DNA of 64,000 bases, from the NCBI GenBank assembly GCA_024734495.1, contig JALMQS010000128.1:18779079-18843078 (forward strand). The letters are read 5' to 3'. The notes below the pieces were generated by a model. That model was not told the DNA's origin. It ran no database searches and worked only from the letters and a program-made list of their open reading frames with translations. This document shows positions 22,034 to 31,676 of the stretch, piece by piece. Each line of letters starts with the position of its first letter. The first letter of the stretch is position 1. The DNA comes from Forficula auricularia (Eukaryota; Arthropoda; Insecta; Dermaptera; Forficulidae). A program made the position numbers and the translations under genes.

Positions 22034-22313
22034 ATGTCTTTGGCAAATGATAATAAAATCAAAACAATTGGAGAAATTTTGAATAATGAGGATCGTCCTT
22101 TAAAAGAGCGGTTTCGTGCTCTTTTCACTTTGAAAAATATTGGAGGACCTACAGCTTTGGCATGCATTAATCAATGCTTTGATTCTTCCTCAGTTTTATT
22201 AAAACATGAACTTGCCTATTGTTTAGGTCAAATGCAAGATGAAAATGCCATTCCGTATTTGACTTCAGTACTTGAGGATAAGAACCAAGACCCAATGGTC
22301 AGACATGAAGCTG
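22034..22313 (+). CDS. DOHH: DOHH exon 1
   Basis: Encodes residues 1-93 and the first base of the codon for Gly94, ending HEAG at donor GTAAAT. It contains the first two His-Glu motif sites of the first HEAT domain. Confidence 0.95.
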
Positions 22314-25300
22314 GTAAATATACACGATTTTCATCCTCGTTGAGTAAACAGATCTAAACACCCCTGGGCAATTGGATATGAGCTATCTCACATATCGTCG
22401 GGTTAGAGCGTAAACCTGCTGATTCACAACAAGGAAATTTTACAGGGCAGAGGAAAAAACAATCAAAATTTAATATTGTTGTTATGGAAAGAAACTATTT
22501 TTCACATTTTTTTCTACAACTTACGATCGTCAGTTTTACTTGGACGATGATGCATCTCTTTCTTTCGAACGGTATTAATATGTCATATATGATAAAAAAT
22601 GGAGTTAGCAGGTTTAATCTCTAACTCTAAGCCGACGATATGTATTAATGTATTAGTCCTAAGACTGGTTTGATGCAACCATCTTTCATTTCTCTAAAAT
22701 TCCAACATCCCATAACTTTAATTGTCTGGTGAAAATACTCCATTCTAAACACTTCCCTTCCCTTTTTCTTTGCCAATTGACCCTCTAATCCAGTGTTCCC
22801 CAAACTTTTTGTGTTCAAGATACACCCTACTAAATCAAGAAATTTTAGAGTTACACAAAGAAAAAAACAATGTTTATTTAATATTTATTTATTATTAAAA
22901 TCAATATAATATGAAAAGATTGATAGAGTTTTTCTTTAGGAGACGGACTGGTATAAATATACAATTGGATGTTGATGAAGGCAGTCCAAGGTGGTTGTAA
23001 AAAAATAAGACTATATCAGTTTTATTATTTTACATTTATTCGATAACCGACGTTTCGGAGATTTACTCTCTCCTTCTTCAGGGTCTATATAATTGAGGGG
23101 AAGACGAACATCAATTAGTATTGGGATTTTCATATGTCATTCACAATATATAAAACAAAACAATATATACAAAATAAAATAAGAATTATAGATCTACTTA
23201 CAACGAAAAGTCAATGAAAGTATATCAATTCATAATTACTTCCTGTCTCCTTTGACAATGCCAAGAAAACATTATAAAATTTCATCTCGATAGAAAAAGC
23301 AATTGATGATTAATGTGTTCATGAGATATATATAAATGAATGTATAACATGTCCCCTCCAATTCACTGGATGCGCAGCATATCGTTGCGGATATATAGGT
23401 AGTTGTTTTTTTTTTTTTTTATATTACAATTATTTACAAATTTACAAATATGGTCATCATCAGTCCCAAAATCTTACAAAAATATATACAAAGTCCTTTT
23501 TTTTCCTTTAGTTAAATTTTTTTTTTTTTTTCTTTTAAAAAAATATAGTTCGAAACGTCATTAAGTTATTTACATATTATTCATTTTTTTTTATTTATTT
23601 ATTTATTTTTTAATTAAATTAGTCACATGAGTTTTAAATCATGAAGAAGGAGAGAGTAAATCTCCGAAACGTCGGTTATCGAATAAATGTAAAATAATAA
23701 AACTGATATAGTCTTATTTTTTTACAACCACCTTGGACTGTCTTCATCAACATCCAATTGTATATGAAAAGATGTTTAATGAGAAATGTGAGCCTTCTTA
23801 ATTGAGCAATCGTTGATAAGGCTGCTCTCATAACTCTCAGCTATGTCTAGGTGCACTATCTTCACAAAACTTGACATTTTTCCGCGGCACACCAGCTAAT
23901 GACCACGGTACACCATTGTGCCACGCCACACACTTTGCGGAACACTGCTCTAATCTAAACTATACCTTAGCAATACTCCATTTCTTAACGTTCCACAGTG
24001 GTCCCACCTCCGGATTTTTTTAAAAATATGTAATTAAAAGTATGTAATTCTATACACCCATTTAATCGATAACATTATTCTGTAGAACCACATTTCGAAG
24101 ATCTCCATTCTCTTTCTCTAACTTCTCCAATAGTTCAGTTTACACATACGTACTTGGCAATCTATTATATGCCTTCAACAATATTTTTCTTTTTTCTAAG
24201 CTGATTGAGAAGAAACATAACGACTCCTTAGAGAGTAAACCTAGTAACTCACAACAAGGAAATTTTACAGGGTAGAGAAAAAACAAACAAAATTTAATAT
24301 TGTTGTAATGGAAAGAAACTATTTTTCACATTTTTTTTCTACAACTTACGATCGTAATTTTAAGTAGCAGTTTACTTGGACGATGGTGCATCTCTTTTTC
24401 TTTCGAACGGTATTAATATGTCATATATGATAAAAAATGGAGTTATCAGGTTTACACTCTAAGCCGACGATATGTATCAATATATTAGTCCTAAGACTGG
24501 TTTGACGCAACCATCTTTCACTTCTTTAAAATTCCAACATCCCATAACTTTAATTATCTGGGGGAAATACTCCATTCTAACTCTTCCCTTCCCCGTTTCT
24601 TTGCCACTTGTCCCTCTAATCCAGTGTTCCGCAAAGTGAGTGCCGCGGCACACTGGGGTACCTTGGTCATTAGTTGGTGGGCCGCGGAAAAATGTCAAGT
24701 TTTGTGAAGATAATACACATAGCTGAGAGTTATGCGAGCAGCCTTATCAACGATTGCTCCAAATTTTGATCGCCTGTGTTCATTTAAGCAGGCTCACATT
24801 TCTCATTAAACATCTTTTCATATTATAAATAAAACCCATGAATCTATTATTTATTATTAAAATGGACATAAACCAACTAAATTTTTCATATTATATTGAT
24901 TTTAATAATAAATAAATATTAAATAAACATTGGTTTTTTTCTTTGGTGTACCTCTAAAACAGGGGTGTCCAACTTTTTATCTTCCCTGGGCCAGATTAGA
25001 AGAATAAGAGTTTTAAAAAGAATAAAGTTTTGGGCCACACATAAAATACACTAACGCTAATAATAGCTGATGAGGGAAAAAACGTAGAATATGTACTTAA
25101 TATACTTAAGAAATGAAGCTTTGTTACTTTATAAATTTTTTATTATAAAAGTAAGACAGATCAGCAACATAAAATTTAGTGAGAAGTTTGTCATTGTTTT
25201 TGGGACATTAATCCGTCGATATTTGGCTCAAAGGAATTCTCAGTAAATTCTCAAAATGCTCATCAAATATTTTGGATCTAGATTCATTCTTTGTGTGCTT

Positions 25301-28300
25301 CATACTTGAAAATAGATGCTTGAATAAATAAAATTATTTAAGAATCACTTTATGAATATCTCATTGCAAAATAACGTGTTAAATTCAAAAGTTCATTACT
25401 CATAAATTACTAGCAAGTTAAAAATATTGTATTTTTAGTAATATCACTAGAATTTTTAGTCGCAATCTCATAAAGTTTCTAAGTTGGCGATTTTTTGTCC
25501 GGCCACATTGATAGCCATCTTGAGCCTGCTCTAAAATTTCTTGATTTGCTAGGTGTACCTTGATCACAAGAAGTTTGCGAAACACTGCTCTAATCTAAAC
25601 GATATCTTAGCAATTCTCGATTTCTTAATATTCCACAGTGGTCCCTTCTCCTAATTTTTTTAAAAATATGTAATTAAAAGTATCTAATTCTTTACACGCA
25701 TTTAATCGATAACATTATACTGTAGAACCACATTTCGAAGATCTCCATCCTCTTTCTCTCAACCTATCTTATCCAAGCTATTCCAACTCTCTTACGAATC
25801 GGGCATATTCCCCAAAAGCTGGAAAATAGCCAGAGTAAACCTACTAACTCACAACAAGGAAATTTTACAGGGTAGAGAAAAATCAAACAAAATTTAAAAT
25901 TGTTGTTATGGAAAGAAACTATTTTTCACATTTTTTTTCTACAACTTACGATCGTAATTTTAAGTAGCAGTTTTACTTGGACGATGCTGCATCTGTTTTT
26001 CTTTCGAACGGTATTAAATGTCATATATGATAAAAAGTGGAGTTAGCAGATTTACACTCTAAACCGACGATATGTATCAATGTATTAGTTCTAAGATTGG
26101 TTTGACGCAACCATCTTTCACTCTCTAAAATTCCAACATCCCATAACTTTAATTGTCTGGGGAAAATACTCCATTCTAACTCTTCCCTTCCCCTTTTCTT
26201 TGCCAATTGACCCTCTAAACTAAACTATACCTTAGCAATCCTCCAATTCTTAACGTTCCACACGTGATCCCTTCTCCTAATTTTTTTAAAAAATTACTTG
26301 CATGTAATTCTTTACACCCATTTAATCGATAACATTATTCTGTAGAACCACATTTCGAAGATCTCCATTCTCTTTCTCTCAATTTATCCAATCCTTCAGT
26401 TTACACATACGTACATGGCAATATATTATATGCCTTCAACAATATTTTTCTTTTTTCCAAGTTGATTGAGAAGAAACATAACGTCGCCTTAGAGAGTAAA
26501 TCTACTTGGCCATCTTCAGTCAATTAGGAGTTATACACAAAATGCGGTACACATATGTGATCGAACCAAGCCTTGTCAAAAATAAATTTTTTTTAGCTTC
26601 ATGTGAATTTATAACGTGCCTGGACCCAAAAGTTTCAGAATGAAAGTAATCAATAACAATATTCATACAACCGATATTAATATGTCACATATGATAAAAA
26701 ATGGAGTTAGCAGGTTTACACTCTAAGCCGACGATAATTGTTATTTTGAAATAGACTATGGCTCGCATCCGTGAAGAGGAGACTCCAAGTATTCTCTTGT
26801 CATCCTGGATGCAGTTCAAAGGCGAGCTATCAGACTAATAGGAGATGTAGCATTAACTAGCGCTCTCGATTCCCTGGCTCGTCGTAGAACCGTCTCTGCA
26901 ATTTCCCTTTTTATCGATACTACTATGGCGTTTGTTCTGACGAGATAAAATCAATAATCCCCACCTAGCCTCATTTGGATTTACACAATTTTCAAACATT
27001 CAACACCCCTTCGCGATTAAATTAAATATAACTGAATAAATGCAAAATCTTTTATCCCTATGACTTCTAAAGACTGGAACTCGCCTCCCCCGTCTGTCTT
27101 TGTGGCAACATATAACCTTCAGTCTTTCAAGACCCGCATCCACAGATACATTCAACTCTGAGACTCTGACCCAATCTCTGAAATTTCTACTTCTTTTCAC
27201 GATGCAAGTGTCCACCGACTATAGATGGGATACCTTTTTGGTGCAAAATATTCTTGATTCAATTATATTTCATTATAAATTATTTTTATTCTGGATTATT
27301 CTAGATATCTGAATCGTAGTTACATATAAATAATAATATGATATAGCATGAACACGTGACGACTTTTAAAATAAAGATAACTTTTCACGCTTGCTCAAAA
27401 ATATTTTTTATTGATACCCCAAGATAGACAAATGTCTGAATTTTGAGAGTTGCCTAAAACAAACTGACATCAAATCTATAATAGCCAAATAAATTTAAAG
27501 AACTATTTTGTTTCGAGAACATGGTCTTGGTTCGGGGTGGATCATATTTAATAGTGAACTTTTAAGTCTAATTTTATTGGAACAACTAGTGTTAAATTTT
27601 TCAAAATTATTTCCTTTTTTTATTATGACGTTTAAATTGTAAATGAATGTACATTTTTTTTAGGTGAAGCTTTAGGAGCTATAGGAACACCTGAAGTTTT
27701 GGAAATTTTACAACGTTTTACCAATGATTCAGCTGTTGAAGTTGCTGAAACATGTCAATTAGCACTGGAAAGAGTTAAATGGCTTGAAAGCAAGGAAAAA
27801 ATTGAAGCATTGACAACAAATCCATATTCTTCAATTGATCCTGCTCCTCCAGCTAGTGAAACAAACATCGAGAACTTAAAAAATATTCTCTTAGATGAAA
27901 ATAAAAGTCTTTTTGAAAGATATCGCGTAATGTTCTCTTTAAGGAATATGAATAACGTAGAAAGCGCTCTTGCATTAACTGAAGGTTGAAATATTGCAAT
28001 TATTTTTAATCAATTAATAGTTCATATTTAAACATTTTTTTTTTTAGGATTATTTTGTGGTTCTGCCCTATTTCGGCATGAAATAGCGTTTGTTCTTGGT
28101 CAATTGCAATGTCCTGAAACAGCTTCAGCCCTTCAAAAAGTCCTCGATAATGAAAAAGAACACGATATGGTGCGTCATGAATGTGCGGAAGCTCTTGGAG
28201 CCATCGCAAGCCCTGAATGTTTAGAAGCTTTACAACCTCACTTAAAGCCTGAAGTTCCCCGAGTTGTTAGAGAAAGTTGTGAAGTAGCATTAGATATGTG

Positions 28301-28355
28301 CGAATATGAAAATAGTACGGAATTACAATATGCTAATACACTTTTAAAAGTATAA
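22034..28355 (+). CDS. DOHH: DOHH, deoxyhypusine hydroxylase (joined exons)
   Basis: The spliced coding sequence 22034..22313, 27664..27984 and 28048..28355 gives 302 aa, the same length as the human protein. DOHH completes hypusine synthesis on eIF5A by hydroxylating deoxyhypusine in the cytosol, using a di-iron centre. The protein is two sets of HEAT repeats. Four His-Glu metal-ligand motifs are intact: [22 protein letters not shown] (split by intron 1), [11 protein letters not shown] (split by intron 2 upstream of it) and [11 protein letters not shown]. The 22034 start is preferred over the in-frame ATG at 22007 because it fits the family's amino-terminus. Intron 1 is 5350 bp and packed with repeats; intron 2 is 63 bp. 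Confidence 0.96.
22390..22640. mobile_element. MITE family M2, copy in duplication unit 1
   Basis: Ends CATATCGTCGGGTTAGAG and GTAAACCTGCT on the left mirror AGCAGGTTTA and CTAAGCCGACGATATG on the right. The interior is non-coding. It is followed directly by inverted RTE 3' sequence. Confidence 0.7.
23045..23085 (-). ncRNA. Hammerhead-ribozyme-like motif, family C left
   Basis: On the minus strand: stem I strand GACC, CTGAAGA, one extra A, helix II GGAGA/TCTCC, GAAA, then CG and TC, and the stem I partner GGTT. All invariant core bases are present. The predicted cut lies after the C of CGTC. Helix III is reduced to almost nothing, as in minimal type I hammerheads. The extra A before helix II is the main doubt. 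Confidence 0.6.
23641..23676 (+). ncRNA. Hammerhead-ribozyme-like motif, family C right, mutated core
   Basis: Same motif as the left arm, but the first core base is A (ATGAAGA), which should abolish cleavage. Stem I still pairs (AATC with GGTT) although its 5' strand differs from that of the left arm. Confidence 0.5.
24215..24475. mobile_element. MITE family M2, copy in duplication unit 2
   Basis: Left end CTTAGAGAGTAAACC, right end CAGGTTTACACTCTAAG. The internal sequence closely matches the copy at 22390..22640. Confidence 0.7.
24622..25587. mobile_element. hAT MITE in unit 2, carrying another hAT element
   Basis: Starts CAGTGTTCCGCAAAG and ends AAACACTG, with the same 8-bp target duplication CTCTAATC (24614..24621 and 25588..25595) as the hAT in unit 1. 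The shared site shows the insertion predates that duplication. Confidence 0.8.
24960..25528. mobile_element. Nested hAT-like element
   Basis: Begins CAGGGGTGTCCAAC and ends GAGCCTG, with a perfect 8-bp target duplication CTCTAAAA (24952..24959 and 25529..25536). It is 569 bp, has no transposase frame, and lies inside the hAT at 24622..25587. Its terminal inverted repeat is weak on the right. Confidence 0.7.
25832..26072. mobile_element. MITE family M2, copy in duplication unit 3
   Basis: Left end GAGTAAACCTACTAACTC, right end AGTTAGCAGATTTACACTC. It is followed by RTE 3' sequence exactly as in units 1 and 2. Confidence 0.7.
26495..26735. mobile_element. MITE family M2 ends with a different interior
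   Basis: The left end GAGAGTAAATCTAC and right end GGAGTTAGCAGGTTTACAC match M2, but about 150 internal bases do not. It may be a related subfamily or a recombinant. Confidence 0.5.
26750..27260 (+). pseudogene. CR1-like LINE 3' fragment in DOHH intron 1
   Basis: Broken plus-strand frames match the carboxy-terminal part of the reverse transcriptase ([10 protein letters not shown], then [11 protein letters not shown] after a small disruption, and [11 protein letters not shown]). The family is the same as at 16237..17035. It is frameshifted and 5' truncated. Confidence 0.65.
27664..27984 (+). CDS. DOHH: DOHH exon 2
   Basis: Acceptor TTTTTTTAG and donor GTTGAA. Completes Gly94 and encodes [15 protein letters not shown], the [15 protein letters not shown] helix, the variable linker with [11 protein letters not shown], and [13 protein letters not shown] of the second HEAT domain. 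It ends with the first base of a glycine codon. Confidence 0.95.
28048..28355 (+). CDS. DOHH: DOHH exon 3
   Basis: Acceptor TTTTTTAG. Encodes [19 protein letters not shown], the [11 protein letters not shown] metal site, the [16 protein letters not shown] segment and a short tail, then TAA 28353..28355. Intron 2 just before it is 63 bp. Confidence 0.95.
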
Positions 28356-28373
28356 TGTATGTCACCTTTAAAA

Positions 28374-28379
28374 AATAAA
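28374..28379 (+). promoter_or_regulatory. DOHH poly(A) signal
   Basis: AATAAA lies about 20 bases after the stop codon, implying a very short 3' untranslated region. Confidence 0.55.
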
Positions 28380-28477
28380 ACTTAATTCTCATAAATTAGT
28401 ATTTCATTATATCGTTAAATTATTTTTACTAATTTTGTTAAATTTGAATATTACTTATATACTAATTAAAAACTATG

Positions 28478-29413
28478 GGGATCTACGGTAACTGTGGCGC
28501 CGTGATCTGACGATAGATTCTTATAGTACTCACCAAAATAAGACTAAAATGAAGAATACCATTTTTTGAGATTTCGCTTAATTTTCAAGATATCGAGCTT
28601 AAAAAATACTGTTTTTGTATTTATTTTATTTTTTCAATTGTTTTTTTTTTTAATAGAAACCACGGAAACCGTAGTATCACGAGTTCCGTGTGGCGCCGCT
28701 ATCTGACGACGGATTCTTTTAGAACTAGATAGAATAAGTCGGAAAGTAAAAATAAAATTTTAAACTACAAATTTGAACTATATTAAGTTTATGGACCATG
28801 ATGTCTCAAATTGTCTCAAGTGAGTGCCAGTGGGCGATGGCAATTTTCACTTTTAGAACTTTTCATAGGTTCGGTTCTATTCATCATCTAGTTAAAAAAA
28901 TGGATTCCCAAACAAATTTTGAAAGGTTCGGTTAAGATATATTCAGTTCGGCTTGGTTTGGCTCGTATATCTTCATTTCGGGCTGGTTTTGTGTTTAGGC
29001 GATTAGGTTGGCTTTAGCTAACCTAATCGACTAAATGCCAGCCCGAAATGAAGTTAAACGAGCCGAACCGAGCCGAATTGAATATATCTTAACCGAAACG
29101 GCGACTTTTACATATTCGAATTTTTTGGGGCATTTACTAATTATTTTTTAATTAATATTCATTTTCTAAAAGAATCCGTCGTCAGTAGCGGCGCCACACG
29201 GAACCCTCGTGATACTACGGTTTCCGTGGTTTCTATAAAAAACAATTGAAAAATAAAAGAAAATGAATACAAAAAAACAGTATTTTTTAAACTCGATATC
29301 TTGAAAACTAAGCGAAATCTCAAAAAATGGTATTCTTCATTTTCGTCTTATTTTGGTGAGTACTATAAGAATCCATCGTCAGATCGCGGCGCCACAGTTA
29401 CCGTAGAATTGCC
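28478..29413. mobile_element. Long nested palindromic (foldback) element
   Basis: Arms of about 245 bases (28483..28730 and 29163..29408) are reverse complements, with the motif TGTGGCGCCG near each end. Inside, a second palindrome (about 28922..29095) folds around GATTAGGTTGGC/GCTAACCTAATC. A perfect 8-bp target duplication AAAACTAT (28470..28477 and 29414..29421) flanks it, as for hAT elements. No coding capacity is seen. It lies in the interval between the convergent DOHH and CLUH genes. Confidence 0.75.
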
Positions 29414-31430
29414 AAAACTATAAATTACTTATATTTAAAAACTGAAGAAAAATACAAAATATCAATCTTATTTTTTAAAAATGTAAATTTCAAGGAAAAG
29501 AAAATGCAAAATATTTTGAGTGTTATCATGTTTATTGAAGATTTTTCTGTTTGTTTTTTTTTTTATTTTTTTATTTTTTTTTAATAAAAAAGATGAAACA
29601 TGTAACAATTGTTGCATTTTATACTCAGTCTCAGAATTTAACATAACAGATTAAATTCAATAGTTGTACTCATTTGGCATATTATAAAATAACAACCTTG
29701 AAAGGCTGTTCTCCCAAAATTAATAAAAAATAACAAATTAATATAATAAATAATAATTATAACTGCAATGAATTATTTATGATGACTAGTTGAAGTTAAA
29801 ATTTACAAATGTGAAGTAACAAATTGATATAATTTATTATTATTTGAACACATCTTTATTTTAGTCTATTAAACAATTAAAAAGATGCTGATTTGTTGAA
29901 CATATTCATTGAATTCTTAAATGTATTTTAAAATATATATTTCTCGAAACATATATGTATTTATAAATCATTAAACAACAAATAGAATAAATAAAATTCA
30001 ACTGTTAATTATATATTTATTAAAAAATAGTAAAATTAATAAAATTGTTAATTTTTATTTCATTTATATATGTAATAAATGATCAAATTAAGACTAAACA
30101 GGAACAACGATTGAAAATATCAAGACAACCAAGGGGGTTGTTAAATTACAATTTAAGCTTTTTTGTTCATTTGAAAAATTAATATTCTATTCAATAATAA
30201 AAAAAAAAAAAACTTGAAGAATAATTTAAGAAATAGTATAGAAAAGTTATTCATTTTACCATTTAATTAAATAAAAAATTCTTCGCTATCAATTTATTAT
30301 TTTCAAGTTTATTTGTAAATTTTTTTTTTTTAATGATTTACCAGTATTTAAATCAGAGTTCATTGATTTAATTAATCATATTTCTATTGAACTTTTAATG
30401 TTCTTATTTTTTTCTTTTTATTATAGCTTATTCGACTTAAAGTGCGGTGCGAGTGCATTAAGTCGAATACGTCATTAATATTTATATAAAATTCTTTTGT
30501 TATTCTGTTTATATTTATCTGAGACGATCTCAAACTTTTAAGTTACTTGAATTGTCATCTTTTTATGCTTATATATCGTATATCGTTTAGCAGAATCAAA
30601 TAGCGGTCTATGTATTAATTCCATCTTAAAATATTTTCTAAAGTTTGTTAAAATAAAAAAAGTTATACGTTATAAAAATTGTTTATGTCAAAAGCAGTTA
30701 ATTATTTTTGAAGAATGCTAAATTATAATCATGTCCTGTGTATAATTCGAAAATATATTTTTTCAATATTTTTATTTTTTTTGTGGAATGTTACCCAAAG
30801 GATGAAACAAACATGAACACCCTATTAAATTTAAATATGTATAAAAAAAATTCTAATTTCTAAACTTAAATAAGATGACAACTATTATTTAATTAGAAAA
30901 TAATTTTAAAAAAGGCTAATAATGGATACTAAATAAAATTTATTTAATTAAAAAGTCGGGGAAAAAAAAATTAAAAAAAAAATTTCTAAAATTTTTTTAG
31001 TAAATGATATAGGTATATTTATTTTCTCTAAAATGTCATCTCTTTGAAATTAAAACCATTTATTCATTTCTATAATAATATTTAGGTAACATTTGAAGAA
31101 AAAAATAAGTTTAACTATTTAATATATTCAAAAACACAATCAAGTAGGTTAACAAAAATAATAGACTGTTAGAAAATGAAACTTTGCAAGTTTCTAGATA
31201 ATTCTATAAATATTTAACAAATGACTAAATAAAAGTTGTTTTGAAGATGACATTGAGACTAGGTGGCTTGTGTTAATGAAAAACTTCTTTAATTAATAAT
31301 ACACTTCGCCATATCTAAAAGTGACTATGAGAACTTTTATTAACTAAAATGTTTATTTTTATCCCACTCGATCACCAGTTTTAGAATTTAATTTCTTTGA
31401 TTATTTTATTGTTTCTGATTACACTGGTTT
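29414..31430. other. AT-rich spacer between DOHH and CLUH 3' ends
   Basis: Very AT-rich with many homopolymer runs and no gene seen. One conspicuous hairpin is at 30429..30469. Confidence 0.5.
30429..30469. repeat. Perfect 12-bp hairpin
   Basis: TATTCGACTTAA and TTAAGTCGAATA surround a 17-base GC-richer loop in an otherwise AT-rich spacer. It could be a terminator-like RNA hairpin, a MITE relic or chance; nothing decides. Confidence 0.5.
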
Positions 31431-31434
31431 TATT
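31429..31434 (-). promoter_or_regulatory. CLUH poly(A) signal candidate
   Basis: AATAAA on the minus strand about 30 bases after the CLUH stop codon; further copies lie at 31405..31410 and 31352..31357. Confidence 0.45.
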
Positions 31435-31462
31435 TAAAGTTTCTGGACAATGATAATATACT

Positions 31463-31676
31463 TCAACTTTTTATTGCAGTCTTCTCACCTCCATTTTCAA
31501 TAACGGGGTCATTGGTAGTTGAAGTTTTATTATCCGACTTCGAGTCGTCGGCTTTTGAATCTAAAGAATTCGATTGTTTTGAAGATGATTCTCCTTCCTT
31601 CTCCTCTTCATTTATAGGAGAAGACTCTTTTTGACGTTTATCAAACTCAGCTTTAAAATTTTCAATATCCTGAGGG
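31463..31676 (-). CDS. CLUH: CLUH last exon
   Basis: Acceptor TTTTTTAG. Completes a split Ser codon, then encodes [15 protein letters not shown] and a hydrophilic, Glu/Ser-rich tail typical of the variable CLUH carboxy-terminus, ending TGA 31463..31465. Confidence 0.9.

Larger units (their letters stand above)
22921..23761. mobile_element. Foldback retroelement family C with two hammerhead-like cores
   Basis: About 125-base arms (22963..23098 and 23638..23760) are reverse complements, beginning CAATTGGATGTTGATGAAG at the left and each bearing a hammerhead-like core. A 12-bp target duplication ATATGAAAAGAT (22909..22920 and 23762..23773) supports insertion by retrotransposition. The duplicate hAT in unit 2 supplies the empty site. 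No protein is encoded. It resembles a non-autonomous Penelope-like element or retrozyme. Confidence 0.65.
22791..23947. mobile_element. hAT MITE in unit 1, with a nested retroelement
   Basis: Begins CAGTGTTCCCCAAAC and ends GGAACACTG, with a perfect 8-bp target duplication CTCTAATC (22783..22790 and 23948..23955). Without the 841-bp insertion at 22921..23761 it is about 300 bp. The same element at the same site is present in unit 2. Confidence 0.8.
22640..26490 (-). repeat. Threefold duplicated RTE-like LINE 3' fragment with MITE
   Basis: Minus-strand RTE 3' sequence (marked by TCCTAAGACTGGTTTGA on the plus strand) occurs at 22650..22782 and 23948..24215, again at 24480..24613 and 25588..25765, and again at 26080..26470. 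Each is preceded by an M2 MITE in the same position, so these are duplicates of one composite rather than independent insertions. Units 1 and 2 share one hAT insertion that unit 3 lacks. 25764..25833 is a short LINE reverse transcriptase piece ([15 protein letters not shown]) that cuts off unit 2. Confidence 0.7.
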
